From contig JBEKBJ010000051.1 in assembly GCA_050015455.1 (NCBI GenBank), forward strand, positions 1 through 34,331: DNA of 34,331 bases. Direction: 5' to 3'. The notes below the pieces were generated by a model, which did no database searches, was not told where the DNA came from, and saw only the letters and a program-made list of their open reading frames with translations. Both the position numbers and the translations under genes were made by a program. This stretch comes from JAGDMS01 sp050015455 (GTDB taxonomy: Bacteria > Desulfobacterota > Binatia > HRBIN30). Positions 6,682-14,556 of the stretch are shown piece after piece. How positions within the stretch are numbered: the first letter of the stretch is position 1; every line of letters begins with the position of its first letter.

Positions 6682-9600
6682 TGGCTGCGAACGCTCTACC
6701 GGGATTCCGTTGGGCTGGGGCTGCAATCTGTTTCACCCTGATCTCTGCCTGCAGCCCCAAAGTCACCGCTCCCCCTGAGGCACCGGCCGCGGTGTACCGC
6801 GGCGATCAAGCCTTTCACTATCAAGACTATAGTTCGGCGATCGCCTCGTACCGCATTTACCTCGACCAAGTCGACCACGGCCTGTACACGGCCCGCACCT
6901 TCTACATGAGCGCCCTGGCACATTACCGGCTCGGCCAGTACGATGAAACACTGACGACGCTGGACGAACTGGCGCGGCGCTACCCTAAGGGACGCTGGGT
7001 GCAAGTGGACGCACTGCGTGGCGACGCCGAGCGCGCTTTGGGTCACCCGATTCTAGCGTTGCAGGCCTGGGATGCCGCCTGGAACATCGCTAGTGATACC
7101 GAGCGGACGGTTTTGCGACAGCGCATCCTGAAGACCGCCCGCCCGCTCGACGACGTCGAGCTCGCGAGCGCGGAGCGTGCAGTGGCAACGCAGGATGTCC
7201 GCGAGTTGCTGATGCAACAAATGGCGTTGCGGGAAACACCCGCAATCAACGAACCGCTCCCGACCGAGGGTGAGGAACTACCGGCAGCCGAGGAGGCATC
7301 GACCGCGCGCGCCGAGTTCGGGGCGCCCGCGGCAAGCGCTGCGGAAGAGAAGCTGACGTTGAGCGCCAAGGCGGAACAGCCGACGGAAGAGGTCAGCGCG
7401 TCAGCGCCCGCCAAGCAGGCACCCATTCAAGGCAAAGCCAAGGTGGGGTGCTTGTTTCCTCTGAGCGGTGCCACCGGTCAGTTCGGCGAACGATCGCTGC
7501 GCGGGCTGCGATTGATATTTGGGACAGACAACGATCAACTGGTCATCCGTGACACGGGCGGGCGTGCCGCCGACGCGGCGCGCATGTTCGATGAACTTGT
7601 GCGCGACCCGAACGTTCTCGCCATTATAGGGCCACTACAGAGCGACGCCGCCGAGGCGCTGGCGCCCAAGGCGGATGCGGCGCAGGTGCCATTGCTCCTG
7701 CTGTCGCACGGCGAGGTGCCAACCGGCCGATTTGTCTTACAGGCGGGCGTGACGCGCGCGCGCGAAGTTGAAGCGTTGCTCGATTACGCGACGCAGAAAG
7801 TCCGGGTCCGCCGCTTCGGCGTCCTCTATCCCGACGATCAGTACGGCAAGGAACTGCTCGGCGCCTTCCGTGCCGAGGTCGCACGACGCGGCGGCACGGT
7901 GGTTGGGACCGACACGTACGCGCCCGGCGGACCCGTCAGCGTCGCTTCCGCGTTGCGCACCGTCAAGAAGTGGCGCGATGAGGAGCACCTGCAGGCCTTA
8001 TTCGTTCCTGACCGCGCCCCGGCAGTGGCGGAATTCGCCAAATCGGTGCAAGACACCATGCCTGATGTGATGCTGCTGGGCACCCATGGGTGGGAAGACC
8101 TTGCCGATCACGATAGCTCGTTGAACGGTATTCTCTTTAGTGATAGTTTCTACAGCGACAGTTATCGAGCCGGCACGCGTGCCTTCGTCGATGCGTACCG
8201 GCAGGCCTACGGAGAGATGCCTGGCATCACGGAGGCGCAGGCCTATGATGCTGGTTTGCTGGTCCGCCGCGCGCTCGACGCGGGCGCGTCGTCGCGTACC
8301 GATCTATGGCAACGTCTGCACGCGCTGGGCCCGGTCGATGGCGCCACCGGCGAGATCGATTTGACGCCGAACGAGGTGCGACGCACCCTCTTCCTGCTCC
8401 AGGTTTGCGACGGCAAGTTGCAGGAGATCGGCGCTCCCGTTCACGCCAAGCCCGTAGAGGCCGTGGCCGTCTCGCCGCCGGCAACTGCTCCCCCGCCCGT
8501 CGAAGCGGCCCCGCCCGAGATGGTCGCCTCACAACCTCCGGCGGTCGCCGCGCCGCCCCCTGAAGTGGCGCCAGCTGTTGAAGCAGCCCCACCCGTTGAA
8601 GTCGCGCCTCCGGTAGAAGCGGCCGCGCCCGTCGAAGCGGCCCCGCCTGAGATGGTCGCCTCACAACCTCCGGCGGTCGCCGCGCCGCCCCCTGAAGTGG
8701 CGCCAGCTGTTGAAGCAACCCCGCCCGTTGAAGTCGCGCCTCCGGTAGAAGCGGCCGTGCCCGTAGAGGCGCCTCCGGCCAAGCAGCCGGAAGCCACAGC
8801 CGGTGGCCCGTCGCAGGTCGTCAGCGCGGCTCCGGCCGAACCTGAAGTGGCCCCCACAGCTGCCCCGGTCGCCACTAAGGTTGCATGTTTGCTGCCGTTG
8901 ACGGGGCCAGATGCGGCCTACGGCAAGCGTTCCCTCGCTGGCCTGCAGTTGGCGTTCGCCGACGCGCCGGAGCAACTCATCGTACACGACACCAACGGGA
9001 GTCCAAACGTCGCTACCGCCATACTGCGGGACTTGAAGAGCGATCCGACAGTGGTGGCGGTCATCGGACCGCTACGCAGCAGCGAGGCGGAGGCTACGGC
9101 ACCGCTCGCCGAACGCGAACAAGTGCCCCTCCTGTTGCTGTCACAACGTGAGGGATTGGCGGGCCACTTTGCCTTGCAAATAGCCATGACGCGCAGCCAG
9201 CAGGTCCGCACGTTGGTGCGCTACGCTGTCGAGACTCTCAACCTAAGGCACTTTGGTATCCTCCGTCCGAGCAATGCGTACGGCTCAGCGTTTGCAGCCT
9301 CCTTCAAAGACGAAGTGGCCGATCACGGCGCCGACGTCGTCGGCACGCAAGAGTACGAACCAGGCACAGAGGAGTTCTCCGACGTCGTAGCCGTCGTCAA
9401 ATCCTGGGGAGACAAAGGTGTCGATGGGTTGTTTATCCCCGATGCAGCCAAGACGGCGGCTCCTTTGGCCGCCGAGGCGCGCCGAGCCCTGCCCGGCGTT
9501 GCCCTGCTAGGCACCGAGAGTTGGAACGACCCGCAAGCATTGGCGAGCGTCGGCTCGGCAATCGACGGGGCGGTTTTCGCCGACGCCTTCTTTGCCGACA

Positions 9601-9890
9601 GCGCGCGGCCCTCGACGCGCCGTTTCGTCGAGCGATTCCAACACGGTGCCGGCCGGCTGCCGACCGGCTTTGAGGCCGAAGCGTTCGACGCGGGCCTGGC
9701 CGTCCGACAGGCGCTTACCGCCGGGGCGACATCACGAGACCAGATGGTCCCCCAGCTCATGTCGCTCGGAAGCCTCGACGGCGCCGGCGAGCTCCGCACG
9801 TCGCCGACAGGCTTCCAACGTGCCGTGTCAATCCTGCGCTATCGCGACGGAACGATCGAGGAAGTACCGCCAGACAACGCGGGCCATTGA
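6681..9890 (+). CDS. LpoA/LppC-like lipoprotein with two periplasmic-binding domains
   Basis: A 1069-residue predicted lipoprotein. The N-terminus has a signal segment ending in the lipobox ISAC, with the modified cysteine at residue 24. Residues of about 35-175 form TPR-like helical repeats (YRGDQAFHYQDYSSAIASY, then ALAHYRLGQYDETLTTLDEL). Two type I periplasmic-binding domains follow: about 251-585 (VGCLFPLSGATGQFGERS, AIIGPLQSDAAEALAP) and about 731-1069 (VACLLPLTGPDAAYGKRS, AVIGPLRSSEAEATAP). They are clearly related to each other and joined by a Pro/Ala/Glu-rich linker. TPR plus one such domain is the architecture of penicillin-binding-protein activators (LpoA/LppC family), outer-membrane lipoproteins that stimulate peptidoglycan synthases. 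The doubled domain is unusual. The alternative is a ligand-sensing lipoprotein. It overlaps the dnaJ stop by one base. Confidence 0.85.
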   Translation: MAANALPGFRWAGAAICFTLISACSPKVTAPPEAPAAVYRGDQAFHYQDYSSAIASYRIYLDQVDHGLYTARTFYMSALAHYRLGQYDETLTTLDELARRYPKGRWVQVDALRGDAERALGHPILALQAWDAAWNIASDTERTVLRQRILKTARPLDDVELASAERAVATQDVRELLMQQMALRETPAINEPLPTEGEELPAAEEASTARAEFGAPAASAAEEKLTLSAKAEQPTEEVSASAPAKQAPIQGKAKVGCLFPLSGATGQFGERSLRGLRLIFGTDNDQLVIRDTGGRAADAARMFDELVRDPNVLAIIGPLQSDAAEALAPKADAAQVPLLLLSHGEVPTGRFVLQAGVTRAREVEALLDYATQKVRVRRFGVLYPDDQYGKELLGAFRAEVARRGGTVVGTDTYAPGGPVSVASALRTVKKWRDEEHLQALFVPDRAPAVAEFAKSVQDTMPDVMLLGTHGWEDLADHDSSLNGILFSDSFYSDSYRAGTRAFVDAYRQAYGEMPGITEAQAYDAGLLVRRALDAGASSRTDLWQRLHALGPVDGATGEIDLTPNEVRRTLFLLQVCDGKLQEIGAPVHAKPVEAVAVSPPATAPPPVEAAPPEMVASQPPAVAAPPPEVAPAVEAAPPVEVAPPVEAAAPVEAAPPEMVASQPPAVAAPPPEVAPAVEATPPVEVAPPVEAAVPVEAPPAKQPEATAGGPSQVVSAAPAEPEVAPTAAPVATKVACLLPLTGPDAAYGKRSLAGLQLAFADAPEQLIVHDTNGSPNVATAILRDLKSDPTVVAVIGPLRSSEAEATAPLAEREQVPLLLLSQREGLAGHFALQIAMTRSQQVRTLVRYAVETLNLRHFGILRPSNAYGSAFAASFKDEVADHGADVVGTQEYEPGTEEFSDVVAVVKSWGDKGVDGLFIPDAAKTAAPLAAEARRALPGVALLGTESWNDPQALASVGSAIDGAVFADAFFADSARPSTRRFVERFQHGAGRLPTGFEAEAFDAGLAVRQALTAGATSRDQMVPQLMSLGSLDGAGELRTSPTGFQRAVSILRYRDGTIEEVPPDNAGH
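8494..8757 (+). repeat. 132-bp tandem duplication in the lipoprotein linker
   Basis: Positions 8494-8625 are repeated at 8626-8757 with only a few base differences (for example at the Ala/Thr codon near 8718). The unit is 44 codons and encodes the Pro/Ala/Val/Glu-rich linker between the two periplasmic-binding domains, so the reading frame is kept. The first bases of a degenerate third copy follow. Confidence 0.9.
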
Positions 9891-9932
9891 ACCAGGGGAA
9901 CTCTCACGAGCGTCCGCCCGGGTCAACACGCT

Positions 9933-10187
9933 CTACTTGGGTGCCGGGGCGGCCGGGGGCGTCGGCGCGGGTGCCTGTTGCCCTTTCTGTTCAGCGGGGG
10001 CGCTTGCCTGGCACTTTTTGACCTCATCCACACTGATAATCATAGTCTCGGCAACATCTTGCGCCGAGCGGCCCGTCTGCAAGTACCGCCGGACTTGATC
10101 GCAATTCACACCTGCCGCCACCCGTGGCAGCAGTACCGCTGCAAACGCGCCGCCTGCGAGCATCCAACCAAAGGCTCCAGTTCTCAT
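9933..10187 (-). CDS. small exported protein of unknown function
   Basis: An 84-residue product with a signal peptide (about residues 1-25, hydrophobic AFGWMLAGGAFAAVLLP, then RVAAG), a compact middle and a Pro/Ala-rich tail. The middle has two cysteines, C29 and C59, that could form a disulfide, and a stretch TGRSAQDVAETMIISVDEV whose spacing resembles a helix-turn-helix (compare GxSxxEIAxxLxISxxTV). That would be odd for an exported protein, so the resemblance may be only structural. AGAGGAGAGGAA upstream of ATG 10187 is an excellent ribosome-binding site, which supports expression. The gene lies 80 bases downstream of the chemosensory operon on the same strand and converges with the lipoprotein gene. 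I do not recognise the family. Confidence 0.75.
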   Translation of the reverse strand: MRTGAFGWMLAGGAFAAVLLPRVAAGVNCDQVRRYLQTGRSAQDVAETMIISVDEVKKCQASAPAEQKGQQAPAPTPPAAPAPK

Positions 10188-10267
10188 GTTACGTTTCCTC
10201 TCCTCTCAGCGCCAAAACGTCGCGCCGTGTTTGGATACCATTTCCTCGGACGCCAGACAATGTACAT

Positions 10268-13200
10268 TCAAGCTCGTGCCGTGACAACCGCAGGCGTCTC
10301 CGCCGATAACGGGAAGTTGATCCGTTGGCGCAGCGCTTGCGCAAGATCGGCGGGAGAGAGCGTCTGGTCGCGTACCGCACGCAGCGCGTGCTGCCGAAAC
10401 TCGCTCGCGTTGAGCGCCGGGGATAGGAGGAGGCCGATCGGAAGCTCGCGCGTTTTCGGATCCGCCCGCAAACGGCCCAGCAATCGCAAGGCGTCGCCGC
10501 CCGGAAGCGCCAAGTCGATCAGTAAAACCTCCGGCTCGACCATCGCCAGCAAGTCCGTTACCTGACGGAGGTCGAGGGCAACCGAAGTCGAGCAGCGCAC
10601 GCGTGACAGGGCCGCGCGTAACGCCCCCATCATCTCGACGTTCTCACTCACTCCGAGGAGACGTTGGACTGTACCGCGCCACGCCAGCAGCCGCGCGACG
10701 CATGCATCCGTGTCGAGCGGTGCGGCGAACAAGGCCACATCCCCGAAAAGAAAGCCGTGCGTGCCATCGGCGCAGTAGGTAATAATGTGCTGCGGCTCGA
10801 CGTCTACGGCTGCGGCGATGGCCGCCAGCGGATCAGGCGTCCGGTTGAGCAGATTGATCAAGAAGACCTGCATCCCCTCCCCGGAGGTGGCGTCCGTCTC
10901 AGGCGCATTCACGTATCGCGCCCCCGGCAGCCCGCGGAGGCATTCGGACACCGCCTCACGAAATGCCTTGTGCTGTTCCAGGTGGATCACCACCAGCGGA
11001 CCGCTGACCCCGCCCGGGCGGGCGGCGGACTTTGCCGGGCTTTTGGCAGGACGTCGCTGTTCGCCGGACACCGGCGGCGGGGTTGAGCGGCCGGGCGCGG
11101 GTGCTGTGCGGCCGGTTTGTGCTGGGGGCCGTGGGGTCCCGCTCGCCGCTGCCGCCCGGAGCTCTGCGACCTGCCGTTGCAGCTCGTCCCGCTCCTCGCG
11201 CCCGGCGGCGAGTTGGGACATGGCGTCCTCGCACGCTTGACGCATGAGATCCACCTCTTCGGTCAGCCGTTGCAGTTCGCGCTCATGCTCATGCACAGCC
11301 TCGGCTCGTTCGTTCAGCTCCACCATGTAACCAGCCACCGCAGCTGAGTGGTTGTGCGCCGCTTCAGCACGCTGGCGTTCCATCTCGGCAATCCGCGCTT
11401 CCAAGCGCGCATTTTCCGTCTGCAGCCGGCGCGTTTCCTCGGCCGGAACGCGCTCCGCACGCACGCGCTCGCACTGGCGCTCAAGCTGAGCGGCCAGAGT
11501 GCTCAGTTGGTCTACGCGAACGCGAAGCGCTTCGCGTTCGCCTTGTAGCGTTTCGATCTGTGAAGCGGCCTCGTCTTGTGCTTGCAGGTACGCTGCGTTC
11601 TGCCCCTCCGACTCCTGGAAGCGGCCGCCCAGTTCCGTGCACTGGCGCTGCAATCGGGCCTCGCGTTGCTTCGCCGCCGAGAGCGCTTCTGCCTGTTGCC
11701 GCACCAAGCCTGCGGCCACCTCCGCCCGGCTCTCGAGCGCCTCGATCTCGGCAGCGCGGGCCGCAAGCTGCTCTTGCAGCTCCTGTGTCGCAGCGAGCAG
11801 TGTTTGGGTGTCGCCCGCCCCCTGGCGCAGCGCCTCGATCTGCTGCTGCCAAGATTCGTGTGCCGCCTGCCATTCCGCCTCGCGGCGCTGCGTTGCCTCG
11901 GCTGCCTCCAGTTGCGTCGCCGTGTATTCCTGCACGGTTCTTTCAAGGTCGGCGCTCAGTTCTGAAATCCGACCGTCGCGGCGGCGCAGTTCGTCTTCAA
12001 CTGTTGACAGGCGACGGAGTAGCTCGGCACGCTCGGTGTCAGACTGCACCTGCAGCGCGGCCTGTGTACTGTGGTGTTCGGTCGCTGCAGCGGCAAGCCG
12101 TTGTTCGACTTCGGCGCACCGTTGCAGCGCCGCATCGCGATGCACCTCCAGCGTGGCCATGCGCTCCAAGAGCGCCGCGCGCTGCGCCTCCAGTTCGGCC
12201 CGCACCGCCTCAATGGCCTGGCGCTGCTCCACCGCGCGCCGCTGCGTGTCAGCTTCGAGTGCCGCGCTCTCCCGCGCATACGTGTCGCCGGCCGCTTGCA
12301 GCCGCTCCTCAAGCTCCACGCAGCGGCCCAGCGCCGCATCGCGATGCACCTCCAGCGTGGCCATGCGCTCCAAGAGCGCCGCGCGCTGCGCCTCCAGTTC
12401 GGCCCGCACCGCCTCAATGGCCTGACGCTGTTCCTGTTCCCGCTCTCGCACCGCCTCGAACGCGGCGCGTTCGCGCTCGCGTTCCTCCTCCAAGGCCACG
12501 AGCTGCGCCGTGACCTCTGTGCGCGCATACACGGCGGCAGCCAATTCGGTGGTGAGCGACTCGGAGCGAGCAGCGAGGGCCGCAGCTTCGTGCTGCAGAG
12601 CATCAACCTTGGCTTGTGTCTCCTCGAGGTGGGACGCCAACTCGTTCTGCGCGGCAACCAGCTCGGCCTCGCGCTGCGACGCAACGTCCTGCCATGCGGT
12701 CAACTCCTCCTCGTAGCCGGTGCGCAGGGCCGCTACCTCCGCCGCAGCCGCAGCGTGGCTTTGTTCGGCGGCGACACGTTGAGCGTCGAGCGCCCACTGT
12801 AGCGCAACCACCTCGGCCTTGAGCCGCACGACACGCTCAGGATCGGCGGTCCCTTCCCGCAGGCGTTCGATCTCTTCCTGGAGCGCCGCACGCTCGGTTT
12901 CGAGATCGGCCAAACTACATTGCGCCGCCTCTACCGCAGTGGTCAGCTCAACGTTGGCGACACGAAGCTTTTCCGCCGCCGCACTGTTGCGTTCGAGAGT
13001 CTTCTCCGCCTGTTCGGCGCGCTTGTTTGCGGCGTGTGCCTCGGCTTCGAGCCGGGCGCGTACCGCCTGTGCACTGCGCCGCAACGTCTCGATCTGCGCC
13101 AGCGCCTCGCTTAGACGTTTTTCCGCGGCTTGCGCCTGAGCTTCTGCGCGGCTCTGCACCTGCTCAAGCTGCCGCATCAGATCGGCGCGCTGCCGTTGCC

Positions 13201-13330
13201 AGTCATCCACCGCCGCTTGCAAGCAGGCCAGGTCGGCGGTGCTCGCCGTGTTGTCAGGGTCCGTGTCGAGCGCTACACCTGACGCCTGCGCGGAGGCAGC
13301 CTCTGCGCTAGGGTCATCATACTCTGGCAT
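10268..13330 (-). CDS. long coiled-coil protein with C-terminal pseudo-receiver domains
   Basis: A 1020-residue protein, last gene of the chemosensory operon. Residues of about 40-725 are an almost uninterrupted Ala/Glu/Gln/Arg-rich coiled coil; 728-776 is a Pro/Ser/Lys-rich linker; about 777-885 and 887-1005 look like two receiver-type folds. The second keeps the phosphorylatable position (D939 in LLIDLALPGGDAL) but lacks the acidic pair near its start (GVSEN instead of VDD) and the conserved lysine (DQTLSP where KP is expected), so it is probably a pseudo-receiver. No Walker A/B motifs, so not SMC/Rad50. I chose ATG 13330, 7 bases after the cheB stop; a longer frame to 13606 would lie inside cheB and adds implausible Cys/Arg-rich sequence. 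AglZ and FrzS of Myxococcus combine pseudo-receiver and coiled coil in the opposite order; a scaffold or output role is inferred. Confidence 0.85.
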   Translation of the reverse strand: MPEYDDPSAEAASAQASGVALDTDPDNTASTADLACLQAAVDDWQRQRADLMRQLEQVQSRAEAQAQAAEKRLSEALAQIETLRRSAQAVRARLEAEAHAANKRAEQAEKTLERNSAAAEKLRVANVELTTAVEAAQCSLADLETERAALQEEIERLREGTADPERVVRLKAEVVALQWALDAQRVAAEQSHAAAAAEVAALRTGYEEELTAWQDVASQREAELVAAQNELASHLEETQAKVDALQHEAAALAARSESLTTELAAAVYARTEVTAQLVALEEERERERAAFEAVREREQEQRQAIEAVRAELEAQRAALLERMATLEVHRDAALGRCVELEERLQAAGDTYARESAALEADTQRRAVEQRQAIEAVRAELEAQRAALLERMATLEVHRDAALQRCAEVEQRLAAAATEHHSTQAALQVQSDTERAELLRRLSTVEDELRRRDGRISELSADLERTVQEYTATQLEAAEATQRREAEWQAAHESWQQQIEALRQGAGDTQTLLAATQELQEQLAARAAEIEALESRAEVAAGLVRQQAEALSAAKQREARLQRQCTELGGRFQESEGQNAAYLQAQDEAASQIETLQGEREALRVRVDQLSTLAAQLERQCERVRAERVPAEETRRLQTENARLEARIAEMERQRAEAAHNHSAAVAGYMVELNERAEAVHEHERELQRLTEEVDLMRQACEDAMSQLAAGREERDELQRQVAELRAAAASGTPRPPAQTGRTAPAPGRSTPPPVSGEQRRPAKSPAKSAARPGGVSGPLVVIHLEQHKAFREAVSECLRGLPGARYVNAPETDATSGEGMQVFLINLLNRTPDPLAAIAAAVDVEPQHIITYCADGTHGFLFGDVALFAAPLDTDACVARLLAWRGTVQRLLGVSENVEMMGALRAALSRVRCSTSVALDLRQVTDLLAMVEPEVLLIDLALPGGDALRLLGRLRADPKTRELPIGLLLSPALNASEFRQHALRAVRDQTLSPADLAQALRQRINFPLSAETPAVVTARA
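12125..12424 (-). repeat. 96-bp perfect direct repeat inside the coiled-coil gene
   Basis: Positions 12125-12220 and 12329-12424 are identical over 96 bases, 204 bases (68 codons) apart, in frame. They encode the segment AIEAVRAELEAQRAALLERM and the residues after it, at about residues 303-334 and 371-402. Perfect identity at silent positions points to a recent in-frame duplication or gene conversion that lengthened the coiled coil. Confidence 0.9.
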
Positions 13331-13337
13331 GGCCGCC

Positions 13338-14537
13338 TCATCCTGGCTGCAGCCGTGATGGTCGTCCCTGCAACGCGGGAGGCGGGGTTTGCATAACTGG
13401 GCCGTCACCGGCAGCACCCACGCCGATGACGGAGCACAAGTATTCGGCCAGCCGTGCGGGAGGCAGTTGCAGGGTGGCACAGCGCGCACGCACCGCGCTG
13501 CCCGGCATACCCCAGACCACGGAGCTGTGCTCGTCCTGCACGACTGTACCCGCGCCTCGGGCGTGCAGCCGCTGCATCGCCCCGACGCCATCGTCTCCCA
13601 TGCCACTCAGCAGGACAGCTTGGACACGTTCGGGAATTCCTAGAAGGCTCTCGAACAAGATCTCGACACTAGGTCGGTACATGTTGTGCCGGGGGCTGGT
13701 GTGCAGCTTGATGCGCTCGCGCACCAGCTCCATGTGATACCCACCCGGTGCGATGTAGACAACGCCGGGCACGAGCGGATCGCCGTGGCGCGCTTCCACG
13801 ACGGTCAAGGCGGTGCGCAGGTTGAGACAGTACGCCAGGTCGCTGGTGTACCCGGGCGGCATGTGCTGCACCACCATGACGCAACCGCGGAAGCCGCAAG
13901 GAATGAGCGGCAGCATCTCGTTGAGCGCCGCGGGCCCGCCGGTTGATGCGCCGATGGCAACCACGGGCACTCCCTGGCCCGGCGGGCGCGGAGGGGGTAC
14001 CGGCAAGATCACCGTGCGGGGCGCCACCACCCTGGTGCGCCGGCAGGCCATGTCGAAGGAAGCCGTGCGTACGACGCGGACGCGCGCCGCCGCGCGCACT
14101 TTGGTTCGGATCTCGTGGGCCTGCAGCTCCAGGTCGAGACTGACACCGACCTGGGACGGCTTCTCCACGATCTCGATCGCACCGTATGCCAGCGCTTGGG
14201 ATGCCGCCACGCCGCCACGCCGGGTGTACGAGCTGATGATAACGATGGGGACAGGGTGGCGACCCATTATGACTTCCACAGCGCGCAGCCCGTCGACGCG
14301 CGGCATGTTCACGTCCATCGTGATCGCGTTGGGCCGCAGCCGCCCGGCGAGCTCGATCGCCTCGGCGCCGTCGCGCGCCGTCGCAATGACCTGAATGTCA
14401 CCTTCCGCCTCGAGAATGCGAGCAATCATCCGGCGCATGAGGCCCGAGTCGTCGGCCACCAAGACCTGCAACGGCTTGCGCTCGGGTTCAGCGACGGGGG
14501 CTACGCAAGTGGCGCCGTGCACCGCGGACATCGGCAT
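13338..14537 (-). CDS. cheB: Chemotaxis methylesterase/deamidase CheB
   Basis: CheB removes methyl groups from chemoreceptor glutamates, controlled by phosphorylation from CheA. The 399-residue protein has an N-terminal receiver (VLVADDSGLMRRMI, phospho-acceptor D75 in ITMDVNMPRVDG, KP at 126-127), a basic linker of about 50 residues, and the esterase domain with the catalytic Ser198 (GASTGG), His225 (QHMPPG) and Asp316 (GMGDDG). A 40-residue Pro-rich tail is extra. GGGAGG lies 9 bases before ATG 14537. It follows cheA after 19 bases and precedes the coiled-coil gene after 7 bases, so it is well inside the operon. Confidence 0.96.
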   Translation of the reverse strand: MPMSAVHGATCVAPVAEPERKPLQVLVADDSGLMRRMIARILEAEGDIQVIATARDGAEAIELAGRLRPNAITMDVNMPRVDGLRAVEVIMGRHPVPIVIISSYTRRGGVAASQALAYGAIEIVEKPSQVGVSLDLELQAHEIRTKVRAAARVRVVRTASFDMACRRTRVVAPRTVILPVPPPRPPGQGVPVVAIGASTGGPAALNEMLPLIPCGFRGCVMVVQHMPPGYTSDLAYCLNLRTALTVVEARHGDPLVPGVVYIAPGGYHMELVRERIKLHTSPRHNMYRPSVEILFESLLGIPERVQAVLLSGMGDDGVGAMQRLHARGAGTVVQDEHSSVVWGMPGSAVRARCATLQLPPARLAEYLCSVIGVGAAGDGPVMQTPPPALQGRPSRLQPG

Positions 14538-14556
14538 CAGACGCTACCTCCCTGCC

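Noticed and set aside
8494..8757. CRISPR or mobile repeat
   Set aside because: The two copies are directly adjacent, in frame and encode a protein linker; there are no spacers and no inverted ends.
10268..13330. SMC/Rad50-type ATPase
   Set aside because: The coiled coil is long enough, but no Walker A, Walker B or signature motif is present at either end.
13331..13606. 92-codon 5' extension of the coiled-coil gene
   Set aside because: It lies within cheB, encodes Cys/Arg-rich sequence with no similarity, and ATG 13330 after the cheB stop gives a natural operon junction.
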